A stretch of 64,000 bases of DNA. Source: Methylobacterium sp. CB376. Its GTDB lineage: Bacteria > Pseudomonadota > Alphaproteobacteria > Rhizobiales > Beijerinckiaceae. The DNA is taken from assembly GCF_029714205.1 (NCBI RefSeq), contig NZ_CP121648.1, positions 6,016,501-6,080,500 on the forward strand, written 5' to 3'. How positions within the stretch are numbered: the first letter of the stretch is position 1; each line of letters opens with the position of its first letter. This document shows positions 39,284-48,695 of this stretch, one piece after another. The position numbers and the translations under genes were made by a program. The notes below the pieces were generated by a model. That model was given only the letters and a program-made list of their open reading frames with translations. It did no database searches and was not told where the DNA came from.

Positions 39284-39853
39284 CTACCAAACCTTGCCGC
39301 GCGGGGTTGGCCGGCTCACGAAGCGAGAGCCCGCGAGCACGAACCGCCACGGTGTCTCGACGGCTCGCGTGATGCCGATACGGCCGCTGGATGAGACCGT
39401 GACCGGCCGATCTCCCGCCAACATCTCGAACGGGGCGCGATCGAGTGGCCAGCCGTCATACTCACCCGTAATGGCGAGCGCCTCACACAAGCGGCCAGGC
39501 CCGGAGCAGAGGAGGCGGATGTCGCTCGTGCGCCGGCGCGCCCTCATGTTGTCGATCTTCTGCGTCGGCTCGAGCGCCCGCACGAGAACCGCACTCCCTG
39601 GCTCGCATACGATGTTCATGCACCAGTGCAGGCCGTAGGAGCGGTAGACGTAGGCGTGTCCCGGTAGGCCGAACATGCTGGCGTTTCGCCGGGTCGGTCC
39701 GGCGAAGCTGTGCGAGGCCGGATCGGACCGGCCGTAGGCCTCGGCTTCCACAATGACACCGCCCACCCCGTCGACCAGCAATTGGCAACCGATCAGGGCG
39801 GCGGCAACGTTGGCTGCTGGGCGATCGAACCAGGAGAGGTGGATCTGGGCCAT
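39284..39853 (-). CDS. 3-methyladenine DNA glycosylase, AAG/MPG family
   Basis: Base-excision repair enzyme of 189 residues that removes alkylated purines. The AAG-family core is visible: IVEAEAYGRSDPASHSFAGP with the catalytic Glu, RRNASMFGLPGHAYVYRSYG, LHWCMNIVCEPG, and AVLVRALEP. Length is typical of bacterial AAG proteins. The neighbours are a CoiA-like nuclease and a RecD2 helicase on the other side of a 450-base gap, which is suggestive of a DNA-maintenance neighbourhood but not an operon. Confidence 0.92.
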   Translation of the reverse strand: MAQIHLSWFDRPAANVAAALIGCQLLVDGVGGVIVEAEAYGRSDPASHSFAGPTRRNASMFGLPGHAYVYRSYGLHWCMNIVCEPGSAVLVRALEPTQKIDNMRARRRTSDIRLLCSGPGRLCEALAITGEYDGWPLDRAPFEMLAGDRPVTVSSSGRIGITRAVETPWRFVLAGSRFVSRPTPRGKVW

Positions 39854-40299
39854 TAGGGTTGGTAGATCAATTCATCCTGGAAGTGGTGCTGGTTCGAAGG
39901 TCGCACGGTCGGTTTCTCACGACGGAGATCGACGAGGGCGCAGTGCCCCCGTTTCCTCGCCCGATCAGCGACAAGCTGCGCTGTCGAGCCGGATCTTACA
40001 CGTGGTTCTTTGGTGGTCGAGATCTGAAGTGTCGGATTTCCTCGCCCGAAGGAGCCCCTGGAGCCGCCTTGGCGTCAGATGCCGATGCGAGCCGAGGACG
40101 CGCGCTTTCCCGCCGAACTCGCGTCCGGCTTGTTCAGCAATGCGCCACTTCCGGACCTTCAATCAGGGTCGCCGGAATGGCCGCTCGTCACTCGGAACCC
40201 GACCTTTTCAGAATCTGCTAATCAGGTCTCCCCGGCGCGATCTACCCCGCATCCTGTACTCTCATGGCGTGGTAACAGGGCGCAGGTCGAGAGCGCCCG
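39854..40299. other. Intergenic with dispersed-repeat copy
   Basis: About 445 bases upstream of both the glycosylase and CoiA-like genes. No convincing gene. Contains the best-preserved second copy of the dispersed repeat at 40141-40186. Confidence 0.4.
40141..40186. repeat. Dispersed 46-base repeat, copy 3
   Basis: TGCGCCACTTCCGGACC at the start and GGAATGGCCGCTC at the end; nearly identical to 12533-12578. Confidence 0.75.
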
Positions 40300-41436
40300 A
40301 TGAGGCCAGACAGCAGCGACAGCCTCGTTTTCGGTGAGAGAGTGGACGGCACGATCGTCCACATCTCCGAGGTCGCCTCAGGCCTCGCATGTGGCTGCCG
40401 CTGCCCAGGCTGCGGGGCGCCCCTGGTTGCTCGCAAGGGCGAGCTGATCGACCACCACTTCGGCCATCACAGGGCAGCAGAAGGGTTCAGCTGCCAAACC
40501 GGGTCGGAGACGGCGCTCCACAAGTTCGCGAAGGAGTGCCTGGCCCGCCGCCTCGAATTGGCACTGCCCGCCTGGGAGGCGGCGAGCAGCGCAGGCAGTC
40601 GACAAGGTTACCCCGGCGGCGTGTTCCAGCTTGATGTGGCTATCCTGGAGCGCCGCCTTGGCGGCATCGTCCCCGACGTGATCGCGCGCCGAAAAGGGCG
40701 CGATCTGCTGGTCGAATTTCGTGTTGCGCACCCCTGCGACGCGGCCAAGATTGCGAAGCTCGTCGAGCTGAACATGGCCGCCGTCGAGATCGACCTGTCC
40801 TGGGCACCGCGGGATGTGAGCCGGGCGGGCTTGGAGGAGGCGGTCCTCAAGGAGGCCCCACGGCGGTGGCTGCACAACCCCAAGTTCCGGGCCCATGCTC
40901 CATCGCCCGAGAACTTCTCTCCGCCAAAGCCGTCCGCGGCGACACATCTCGCGTCCATGGTCCGCGCCTACCGTGCGGCCTGCGCGGAGGTCCAAGCCCT
41001 GCCCGTGAACTCCCTGGCGGCTGATCGCATCGTCACTTCCGGCCTCTCCCATGCCATCGGCATCGCGGTGCCGGGTTGCGGCTGCTTCGCGGTGGCACCA
41101 TCCGACTGGCAAGCAACTATCCTGGAGCAGGTTCTCGACCGAGCGCTCGCAGGCGGTAGACCGGTGATTACCCCCGCAGACGCGCTTCGGCAGCTGAAGC
41201 AAAGGGACTGGGTCCGTTCCCGCTTCCTGCGGCTGACCACCGCCGAGGCCACCGTCCTGAGCGGCATCGAGCCCTCCTTCGCGCGGCCTGCTGAAGCCAT
41301 CTCGGCCTGGGCGATGGCTGCGGCGTGGTCGGGCATTCTCATTCCGGCCGGCGGCAGCGATCGGTGGGCGCTGTGGCCTGGGACCATCTCGATGGTCCGG
41401 GACGTTCGCCGCTCTGGCTCCGCGACGATGACTTAA
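40300..41436 (+). CDS. CoiA-like protein with zinc cluster and nuclease domain
   Basis: Protein of 378 residues. The N-terminal zinc-binding segment is LACGCRCPGCGAPLVARKG followed by DHHFGHHRA, as in competence protein CoiA and related single-strand DNA-handling nucleases. A nuclease-like core follows at about residues 115-150: FQLDVAILE, GIVPDVIARRKGRDLLVEFR, a PD-(D/E)xK-type arrangement with Arg in place of the last Lys. The C-terminal 200 residues are unassigned. It precedes the GapR-like gene by 56 bases on the same strand. A role in DNA uptake, recombination or plasmid biology is possible; none is proven. Confidence 0.72.
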   Translation: MRPDSSDSLVFGERVDGTIVHISEVASGLACGCRCPGCGAPLVARKGELIDHHFGHHRAAEGFSCQTGSETALHKFAKECLARRLELALPAWEAASSAGSRQGYPGGVFQLDVAILERRLGGIVPDVIARRKGRDLLVEFRVAHPCDAAKIAKLVELNMAAVEIDLSWAPRDVSRAGLEEAVLKEAPRRWLHNPKFRAHAPSPENFSPPKPSAATHLASMVRAYRAACAEVQALPVNSLAADRIVTSGLSHAIGIAVPGCGCFAVAPSDWQATILEQVLDRALAGGRPVITPADALRQLKQRDWVRSRFLRLTTAEATVLSGIEPSFARPAEAISAWAMAAAWSGILIPAGGSDRWALWPGTISMVRDVRRSGSATMT

Positions 41437-41492
41437 CGTCTCGCTTACCGCCATGCCCGAGGCTGCCCCTCGACAGCAACAAAGGGGCAACC

Positions 41493-41765
41493 ATGACTGA
41501 CGTTCCTGGGATTGCAGGCGACCGCATCCGGTCGATTATCGAGCGGGTTGAGAAGCTCGACGAGGAGATCAAGGACCTGACCGAGGCCAAGAAGGAAGTG
41601 TTCCTGGAGGCCAAGAGCGACGGGCTCGATGTGAAGATCCTCAAGGAGATCATCAAGCTGCGCAAGCAGGATCAGGACGAGCGCGACGAGCACGAGACGC
41701 TGCTCGACGTCTACCTGCGGGCCATGGACGCGCCGAGCCAGGTGCCGAGTGCACAGGCAGCATGA
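41493..41765 (+). CDS. GapR-like DUF2312 protein
   Basis: A 90-residue, all-helical DUF2312 protein. GapR of Caulobacter belongs to this family and binds overtwisted AT-rich DNA ahead of replication and transcription. Helix 1 carries RIRSIIERVEKLDEEIKDLT, followed by EAKKEVFLEAKSDGLDVKIL and EIIKLRKQDQDERDEHETLL. The ATG at 41493 is preceded by AAAGGGG. It converges on the RecD2-like gene with a 36-base gap. Alphaproteobacteria often keep several copies on plasmids or phages. Confidence 0.92.
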   Translation: MTDVPGIAGDRIRSIIERVEKLDEEIKDLTEAKKEVFLEAKSDGLDVKILKEIIKLRKQDQDERDEHETLLDVYLRAMDAPSQVPSAQAA

Positions 41766-41801
41766 GATCTCTGGAGCAAGCCTGACCTGGGTGCGCGAGC
41801 A

Positions 41802-44036
41802 TCATGCTCGCGCGCACCGTTCCGGCTGTTCGACGGCTGGCCAGGAGAGCCACTCGCGCAGCTTCGTGTAGCGCCGCTTCGCCGCCCCACCGCGTACCGC
41901 CATGCCGATGGCCTTTCGCTGCCCGATCAGCACCACCAAGCGCTTGCCGCGCGTCACGCCCGTGTAGAGCAGGTTGCGCGCCAGCATGGTCCAGTGCTGA
42001 GTGGTGATCGGGATCACCACGGCCGGGTACTCCGAGCCCTGGCTCTTGTGGATTGTGGTCGCGTAGGCGGGTACCAGCGTATCGAGTTCGCCGAACGGGT
42101 AGACCACCTCGCGCGCGTCGAACTCGACCATCAGCGCTCCTTCATCGTCGTCGATGCGCAGCACCGAGCCGAGGTCGCCGTTGAACACCTCGCGATCGTA
42201 GTCGTTCTGCGTCTCCATCACTCGGTCGCCGGGCGCGAACTTCCAGCCGAACCGCTCAACCATGGCGGGCGGGCTCGGGTTCAGCACCGCCTGGAGTTCG
42301 TGGTTCAGGTTGCGCGCGCCCAGCACGCCCCGGTTCATGGGCGTCAGCACCTGAATGTCGCGAACCGGGTCGAAGCCGAACCGCTTCGGGATGCGCCGGG
42401 TCACCACCTCGATCAGCTTCGCCACGCCCTCCTCGGGCTCGGCGATCTCGATCAGGTAAAAGTCGGCCTCGTCGCCCGCTCTGGGCGGCTCCGGCATCTT
42501 GCCCGCGTTGATCCGGTGCGCATTGACGACGATCCGGCTCTCGGCCGCCTGTCGGAACACCTCCGTGAGCCGCGCCACCGGAACGCGCCCCGACGCGATC
42601 ACATCTGCCAGCACCTGCCCCGGCCCGACCGAGGGTAGCTGATCGACGTCCCCCACCAGCAGCAGCCCTGAGCGCTCCGGCACCGCCTTCAGCAACGCGT
42701 TCATGAGCGGCACGTCCACCATCGACGTCTCATCGATCACCAGCAGGTCGCAATCCAGCGGGTTCTCCTCGTTGCGCGAGAAGCCGCCGTGCTTGGGGTC
42801 GATCTCCAGCAGGCGGTGGATGGTCTTTGCCTCCAGGCCCGTCTGCTCAGTCATCCGCTTGGCCGCGCGGCCGGTCGGAGCGGCGAGGAGAACGCGCACG
42901 CCCTTGGCGATCAGGATGCGCAGCACCGTGTCGAGGGTGCTGGTCTTCCCCACGCCCGGCCCACCCGTGATGACCGAGAGCTTGGAGGCGAGCATCAGGC
43001 GCACGGCTTCAGCCTGAGAAGGGGAGAGCACCTTGCCGGTCTTCTGCTCGACCCAGGGTCGCGCTTTGCCGATGTCGATCTCAGGCCAGGGCGGCGAGCC
43101 CGCCGCTCGGGCGATCAGGCGCTCGGCGATGCTGCGCTCGGCCGCGTGCAGGCCCTTCAGGAACACGCACGTCTCCTCCCCGACCGTGTCGGCGACCACC
43201 TCCTCGCCGCGCAGAAGCTCCTCAGTGATGGCGGCTCGGATCAGGTCCGGTTCGACCTCCAGCAGCTTCTGGGCGAGCACGGTCAGGCGCTCGGCGGGTA
43301 AGGCGCAGTGCCCCTCGTCCATGGCCGTCTGGAGCGCGAACGAGACGCCCGCCCGGAGCCGCGGCGGTGCGTTCTTCTCCATCCCGAGCTTCATCGCGAT
43401 CGCGTCGGCGGTGCGGAAGCCAATGCCGCGGATGTCGCGCGCGAGCCGGTAGGGATCTTCAGTCATGACCTGAATAGCCTCATGGCCGTAGGTCTTGAAG
43501 ATGCGCACTGCCCTGGCCGTGCCGACGCCGTGGGCGTGCAGGAAGATCATGATCTCACGCACGGCCTTCTGCTCGGCCCAGCCGGCTACGATCTTGGCCG
43601 CCCGCCACGGCCCGATGCCGGTGACCTCCCGAAGCCGGTCAGGCTCGGCCTCGATGATCTCGAAGGTATTCTCACCGAAGGTGGCCACGATGCGCTTGGC
43701 CATAGCGGGGCCGATCCCGCGCATGTGGCCCGACGCGAGGTACTTCTCGATGCCTGCAGCCCCGGTGGGCGGCGTGGCCTTCAGGGTGTCGGCCTTGAAC
43801 TGGAGGCCGTGGGTGCGGTCGGTGATCCAGATGCCGGTGGCGGTGATCCACTCGCCCGCGCCGATCGCGGGTGCGTGACCAACCACCGGCACGAGGTCGC
43901 GCTTGCCCCGCGCTTGCACCTTGAGCACGCAGAAGCCGGTCTCGGGCGAGTGGAAGGTGACGCGCTCGACCGTACCCGCGAGAGCCTCGACGGGGTTGCT
44001 CCTCTCGACCTGCTTGGGCCGGACCATCTGGTTCAT
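41802..44036 (-). CDS. recD2: RecD2-type SF1 DNA helicase
   Basis: Helicase of 744 residues. N-terminal OB-like domain: TVERVTFHSPETGFCVLKVQ. Helix-hairpin-helix stretch: SGHMRGIGPAMAKRIVATFG and REVTGIGPWRAAKIVAGWA. Walker A: VITGGPGVGKTSTLDTVLRI. Walker B: LLVIDETSMVDVPLMNALL. Motif III: LLVGDVDQLPSVGPGQVLAD. C-terminal motif VI: NLLYTGVTRGKRLVVLIGQR. This is the RecD2 layout used without RecBC, a 5'-3' helicase for repair or recombination. ATG at 44036 fits the homologous N-terminus. A diverged scrap of the same C-terminus occurs at 46730. Confidence 0.93.
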   Translation of the reverse strand: MNQMVRPKQVERSNPVEALAGTVERVTFHSPETGFCVLKVQARGKRDLVPVVGHAPAIGAGEWITATGIWITDRTHGLQFKADTLKATPPTGAAGIEKYLASGHMRGIGPAMAKRIVATFGENTFEIIEAEPDRLREVTGIGPWRAAKIVAGWAEQKAVREIMIFLHAHGVGTARAVRIFKTYGHEAIQVMTEDPYRLARDIRGIGFRTADAIAMKLGMEKNAPPRLRAGVSFALQTAMDEGHCALPAERLTVLAQKLLEVEPDLIRAAITEELLRGEEVVADTVGEETCVFLKGLHAAERSIAERLIARAAGSPPWPEIDIGKARPWVEQKTGKVLSPSQAEAVRLMLASKLSVITGGPGVGKTSTLDTVLRILIAKGVRVLLAAPTGRAAKRMTEQTGLEAKTIHRLLEIDPKHGGFSRNEENPLDCDLLVIDETSMVDVPLMNALLKAVPERSGLLLVGDVDQLPSVGPGQVLADVIASGRVPVARLTEVFRQAAESRIVVNAHRINAGKMPEPPRAGDEADFYLIEIAEPEEGVAKLIEVVTRRIPKRFGFDPVRDIQVLTPMNRGVLGARNLNHELQAVLNPSPPAMVERFGWKFAPGDRVMETQNDYDREVFNGDLGSVLRIDDDEGALMVEFDAREVVYPFGELDTLVPAYATTIHKSQGSEYPAVVIPITTQHWTMLARNLLYTGVTRGKRLVVLIGQRKAIGMAVRGGAAKRRYTKLREWLSWPAVEQPERCARA

Positions 44037-44315
44037 GTGTCCCCGCGGGACCCATGACCGGCTCCCGTCCCCTTCAGCTAAGCAGGGCCGCAACGCGCAA
44101 TCCAGAGAAGCTGTCACGCCGTTGACGGGAGTTTAGTTCCTGATTCGTTCCTTAGCTACGTGACTCATCGCCGTTCCGCCGATCGTTCAAGCCGATGTCT
44201 CGGCCGCCCGCGGAAAAGGGGTATCGCCCTACCTTGTTGCTCCGTCCGCGATCTTACCTATCGCGGCAGCCCTCGACGCACTCTCGGTCGAGCAAACAGC
44301 GCGGAAGGAGCGGAG

Positions 44316-45330
44316 ATGAAGGCTTTCGTCATGCGCGGCCCAGGCGGCCTGAACCGGCCGGAGATCGTCGAGCGGCCCGATCCCGGCCAGCCGGGGCCGG
44401 GTGAGGTCCGTGTCGCCCTGCACGCCACCTCGCTCAACTATCACGACCTACTCGTCGCGACCGGTCAGTTCCCGGCTGCCGATGGCCGCGTGCTGATGTC
44501 GGACGGCGCGGGTGTGGTCGAGGCGGTCGGCTCGGGCGCGACCGAGTTCAAGCCCGGCGACCACGTGGTCTCCTGCTTCTTCCCGCAGTGGCAGGACGGG
44601 CTACCGCAGACCGCGGTGGGCAGCTTCGCGGGCGTGCCGGGGGACGGGATCGATGGCTTCGCCGTGTTGCACGCGGTGCAGGCGGTTCACGCGTTCACGC
44701 ATGCCCCAAAGGGCTGGAGCCATGCCGAAGCGGCGACCATCACGACAGCGGGCCTGTGACAGCATGGCGTGCGCTGGTCGGGGATGGCGGCCTAAAGGCC
44801 GGCGACGTCGTGCTGGCGCTCGGAACCGGCGGCGTCTCAATCGCGGCGTTGCAGATCGCCAAGCTCACGAGAGCAGCCGTGATCATCACCTCCTCGTCGG
44901 ACGAGAAACTGGAGCGCGCCAAAGCTCTCGGCGCAGATCACGTCATCAACAACCGGCAGCACGCCGATTGGGGCGCGAAAACCCGCGACTGGACGGGTGA
45001 CGCGGCGTTGACCACGTGCTGGAGATCGGCGGTCCCGGCACGCTGGCGCAATCGATCGAAGCGGTGCGGGTCGGTGGGCACATCTCTCTCATTGGTGTTC
45101 TGACCGGGCTCGGAGGCGAGGTGCCCACCGCCCTGTTGATGACGAAGCAGGCGCGGCTGCAAGGTCTGATTGCCGGCAGCCGCTGTCACCAGGAGGAGTT
45201 CGTGCCGGCGCTGAACCTGTCCACCAGCCGGCCGGTGATCGACCGCCGTTTCACGTTCGAGCAGTTGCCGGACGCGCTGCGCTATCAGGAGCGCGGGGCG
45301 CGCTTCGGCAAGATCTGCGTGGAATGGTAG
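44316..45330 (+). pseudogene. Zinc-less NAD(P)-dependent alcohol dehydrogenase, two frameshifts
   Basis: A medium-chain dehydrogenase/quinone oxidoreductase gene of about 335 codons in three frames. Frame 1 (from ATG 44316, RBS GAAGGAGCGGAG): NYHDLLVATGQFPA, VGSGATEFKPGDHVVS. At about 44755-44759 an extra TG switches to frame 2: TAWRALVGDGGLKAGDVVLA, LGTGGVSIAALQIAK with the NADP fold. Near 44997-45003 a missing G switches to frame 3: VLEIGGPGTLAQSIEAVRVG through RFGKICVEW. Both sites are exact one-event indels, so this is a pseudogene unless both are sequencing errors. Confidence 0.85.
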
Positions 45331-46198
45331 CCGTTGAGTGGAAGCTGCGTTGCTGGCAAGATGCGCAGGGTCTCATGCGGTCGCTACATGGATGAGGCGA
45401 GGGGCGCCGGGCTGGACCTTCTACCGACAGCGACGTCGGCCCGCGCGGTGCGTCTGCTCCGCTCGTGAGGTACCCGCCCACTTCGCCGTGCCGACGTTCC
45501 GCGAATGATACAGCCGCCGGCACTCCGTCCGGATCAGCCCGTGGCACTCACAGCAACCCAGTAACCGTAATCCGGGCCTCCCACTGCTGCTTGGGTTCAA
45601 GAATAACGTACTGCTTGGATTCGGCACAATCGGGAAAGCCTCGCAGCCTCACAAATCGCTCCGAGACACAAGCTCCTTCTCTCAAGGACCGCGCTCATCT
45701 CCTTCCAGGCGGCTTCTCACGAGATCGACTACAAAATCGTAAACTTTAGAATTCCTAATGTAGTTAAACTTTGAATATGTGCGATAAAAAAGTTCCGTCG
45801 AAAATATTACCCGAACGAATGCATCCAGCTTCGTCTACGGCCACCAACTGATGAAAGTTCATGATCGACTTGGCGAGCTGGGTCTGACCACGTCTCGCCA
45901 CGCCTTCGCGATTGGTGCGGAGCAGGTAAGGACTACCTTTACGATCGCGAGCGGCGCGGCGGGGAAGCTTCTCGCGTGGCGCCAAAGATAGTGCGGCGGC
46001 TGCGCGGGCGTCTGGCTGAGGCTGCAAGCCTATTACCTCCGGAGCTTGCCACCCAGGTTCGCGAGATCGATGCCGCGATCGTCCGCGATCAGTGGATCGC
46101 GGGCCTGCTCGGGCGGCGCTCTTACCGTTGAGGTGCGTCGACCGTGTTGTCACCGGCAACTGTTCCGGCCATGCTGAACGCCACACCGAAAGGCCGTC
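45331..46198. other. Gene-poor region
   Basis: About 870 bases. The middle (45700-45850) is AT-rich. One weak open frame ending at 46131 is listed separately. Nothing else is supportable. Confidence 0.35.
45991..46131 (+). CDS. Possible small ORF or gene remnant
   Basis: From GTG 45991, 46 codons read like protein (RLRGRLAEAASLLPPELATQ, then VREIDAAIVRDQW). The same frame stays open upstream without a start. This could be the 3' end of a lost gene. I do not recognise it; it is listed only because codon use looks coding. Confidence 0.2.
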   Translation: MRRLRGRLAEAASLLPPELATQVREIDAAIVRDQWIAGLLGRRSYR

Positions 46199-46645
46199 GT
46201 GGGTAGCCCGGAGGCTGTGATGTTGGAGGTGATCCGTATCGGCCCACTGGAACTCCGGTTCCTGCGCAGCAAGCACGAGACCAGCGGCAGCCTCGACATG
46301 TTCGAGATGACGGTGCCGCACGAGGGGCGGATGCCGGTCGCGCACTACCACCGCGATTGGGACGAAACCATCTACGGACTGATCGGCACCGTTACCTTCA
46401 CGGTGGGTGGCAAGGACCACGCGGTTGGTCCGGGCGACGTGCTCTTCATTCCTCGTGGTGTGGTCCACGGCTTCGACAACCGCAGTGGCGCCACCGCGAC
46501 GTGCCTGGGTGTGCTGACGCCGGGCGTGCTCGGACCGGAATATTTCCGCGAGTTGGCCAGCTTGGTTGCCGCAGGTCCGCCCGACGAGGCAGTCGTCCGC
46601 GAGATCATGCTGCGGCATGGGTTGGTACCCGCGGCCGACCGTTGA
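46199..46645 (+). CDS. Cupin-domain protein
   Basis: A single cupin barrel of about 148 residues. The metal-binding motif 1 is VAHYHRDWDETIYGLIG (HxH and Glu), and motif 2 is IPRGVVHGFDNRSG with the last His. No enzyme class can be assigned; such proteins are sugar- or aromatic-modifying enzymes or sensors. GTG at 46199 or ATG at 46220 (residue 8) could be the start. Confidence 0.8.
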   Translation: MGSPEAVMLEVIRIGPLELRFLRSKHETSGSLDMFEMTVPHEGRMPVAHYHRDWDETIYGLIGTVTFTVGGKDHAVGPGDVLFIPRGVVHGFDNRSGATATCLGVLTPGVLGPEYFRELASLVAAGPPDEAVVREIMLRHGLVPAADR

Positions 46646-46729
46646 AGAGGGCATTGAGCGGGAACCCTCACGGGACAAGGTCCTGAAGCCACGCAGCGAG
46701 CGATCTTACGACGGCCGCTCCCATCAGTG

Positions 46730-46850
46730 GGTGGCTAACCACTCGCGCAGCTTCATATATCTACGCTTCGCAACTCCTCCGCGAACAGCGGTGCCAATGG
46801 CCTTGCGTTGGCCGATCAGAACCACCTGCCGCTTCCCGCGTGTAATACCA
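46730..46850 (-). pseudogene. RecD2 C-terminal scrap
   Basis: About 40 codons corresponding to the extreme C-terminus of the helicase at 41802: GKRQVVLIGQRKAIGTAVRG then VAKRRYMKLREWLA. It is clearly diverged from that copy (roughly three quarters identical at the DNA level), so it comes from a separate relative. Upstream homology stops where IS630-like sequence begins. Confidence 0.75.
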
Positions 46851-46927
46851 ACGGCCTTGAGGGGTGACTCATGGCGCTTCCGCGGCTGGCGCTGACGTGA
46901 TTCCCTGGCGTGGGGAGGACCCGCGCC

Positions 46928-47038
46928 ATGCCAGCAGCGGTGAGACTCAGGGTGGACTTCACGGCGCGTGAGCTTCGCTATCACGCCACCGTGACAAGGA
47001 ACGCCAACCAGAGTCGCAGACTGCTCGCGTTGGCTGGG
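46928..47038 (+). pseudogene. IS630-family transposase N-terminal fragment
   Basis: The 37 codons starting at ATG 46928 (AVRLRVDFTARELRYHATVT, then NANQSRRLLALAGI) match the start of IS630-type transposases that continue into a helix-turn-helix. The frame is cut by the left end of the IS1182 element at about 47034. The 75 bases before the ATG probably hold the IS630 left end next to the RecD2 scrap. Confidence 0.7.
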
Positions 47039-47632
47039 ATTGCCCCGTTTCTGTGGCTCTCCCGCACTTTGATATTGGTGGCGAATTCGGCGCGGCTCCT
47101 GCGATGAGAGGACGATCCGCGCGGCGCGTTGAGCGACGATGTGGCCCCAAGCCAATCAGGAGGGGGGCATGTCGCTCGACGTGAGACGGACGTATGTCGC
47201 GCCTGATCAGACCGCGCAGGTGGCGCGGGCGATCTTTCCGAACGGCAATCCGGTCATGCGCCTCTCCGACGACCTGCATCGGGTCATGGAGGATCACGAC
47301 TTCGCCGACCTGTTCCCAGCGCGGGGACGACCCGCAGAGGCGCTGGTCCGGCTCGCCCTGGCGACCCTGCTGCAGTTCATGGAAGGGCTGACCGATAGGC
47401 AAGCCGCCGACGCGGTCCGCACGTGGATCGACTGGCGACTGTATCGCGGGTCAAGCCTTGGGAGGCGATACGACGGTTTGACCTCTTAGAAACAGGATGG
47501 CTGGCCCCGCCCGAGAGGCGTTCCAGCGTCGGGTTGTTCACCGTCGTGTGCGCGTCAAGGCTGGCGCTCCGCGCCATCGCGCGTTGCGCGACAAGGCCTT
47601 GACCCGCCCCCGCCGGCGAACGGTCATGAGGC

Positions 47633-47661
47633 GGAGGGTCGATGCGAGGCATCGACCCTCC
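47633..47661. repeat. Perfect 13-bp hairpin in IS110 tail
   Basis: GGAGGGTCGATGC (47633-47645) pairs with GCATCGACCCTCC (47649-47661) around loop GAG. It lies 14 bases beyond the transposase stop codon; it could end the transcript or protect it. Confidence 0.7.
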
Positions 47662-47675
47662 GATCAAGCCAGCGA

Positions 47676-48689
47676 TCACGCCAGCGCATGCTGGTGTTGC
47701 CCCGTTGTCGCCAGGGGAGCCGTCCCGGACGTCGCCTGACAAGTCACCAGGTCGCTCTGGTCGAAAGTTTTGTTGGCGCGGAGGAGAGCATTCGCCAGGG
47801 TCACGACGCGTCGCCCTGTGGCCACGATGGCGAGCTTGGCCGGTTTGCCGGCGTCTCTCATGGCGCGATAGGGTTTTCGGAAAGCGGGACAGGCGCGTGC
47901 GGCGACCATGCCGGCCATGTAGAAGGCAGTCCGCAGGCACGGCCGGCCGCCAGCGATGGCATGGCGGCCGGGATGGGCCCCGCTCTGGCTGGGATGAGGA
48001 GCCATGCCAGCCAGGCTCGCGGCGGCCTTGCGGTCGAGCCGTCCAAGCTCGGGCATATCGGTGATCAGCACGCCGGCGATGCGCCGGCCGATCCCCGGGA
48101 TCGAGGTGAGGATGATGCGCTTACGGGCCAAGGCCGGGTCGGCAGCGATGCGCCGGTCGAGCTCGGCTTCAACCTCGGCACAAGTCCGCGTCAGGGCCTC
48201 GAGGACGGCCCGGTGGCTGTCGACGATCATCGGATCGAGGGCCTGGGCCAGCCGGGTCTTCTCCATGGCGATCAGCTCGGTGAGCTGGCGCCGGCGCGTC
48301 GACAGAGCCTTGAGGGTCACCTGGTCGGCCGTGGGAACCGGGCGCAGAGACTCGCTCATGCGATGAGCAAAGCGGGCGATCAGCGCCGCGTCCAGCCGGT
48401 CGGTCTTGGCGATCAGCCCCTCGGCAGTGCGGAAGGCCTTGACCCGTCGCGGATCAATCAGCGCCACCGTGAAGCCGGCGGCAACGAGGGCATGCACGAG
48501 AGGCTGAGCGTAAGGACCGATCGCCTCCAGGGCGACGCGAATGACGCCTCGTTGCCGCAAGGCCGCGATCAGGCGCTTGATGCCGGCCGGATTGTTGTCG
48601 CAGCGCATCGGCTTGCCGGCAGGATGGAAGCCGAGATCGAGGAAGTGCTTGCCGGCATCGATGCCGGCCACCAGTCCGGGACTGAGCAT
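47676..48689 (-). CDS. IS110-family transposase (bridge-RNA guided type)
   Basis: Recombinase of 337 residues with the IS110 two-domain layout. The RuvC-like DEDD domain: VAGIDAGKHFLDLGF (Asp), VALEAIGPYAQPLVHALV (Glu), IAKTDRLDAALIARFAHRM (two Asp). A coiled coil follows (LTELIAMEKTRLAQAL). The Tnp domain: LTSIPGIGRRIAGVLITDMP and HPSQSGAHPGRHAIAGGR containing the candidate nucleophilic Ser. ATG at 48689 is chosen because the homology begins with LVAGIDAGK; longer in-frame starts read into the bridge RNA leader. Confidence 0.93.
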   Translation of the reverse strand: MLSPGLVAGIDAGKHFLDLGFHPAGKPMRCDNNPAGIKRLIAALRQRGVIRVALEAIGPYAQPLVHALVAAGFTVALIDPRRVKAFRTAEGLIAKTDRLDAALIARFAHRMSESLRPVPTADQVTLKALSTRRRQLTELIAMEKTRLAQALDPMIVDSHRAVLEALTRTCAEVEAELDRRIAADPALARKRIILTSIPGIGRRIAGVLITDMPELGRLDRKAAASLAGMAPHPSQSGAHPGRHAIAGGRPCLRTAFYMAGMVAARACPAFRKPYRAMRDAGKPAKLAIVATGRRVVTLANALLRANKTFDQSDLVTCQATSGTAPLATTGQHQHALA

Positions 48690-48695
48690 GGGCGG

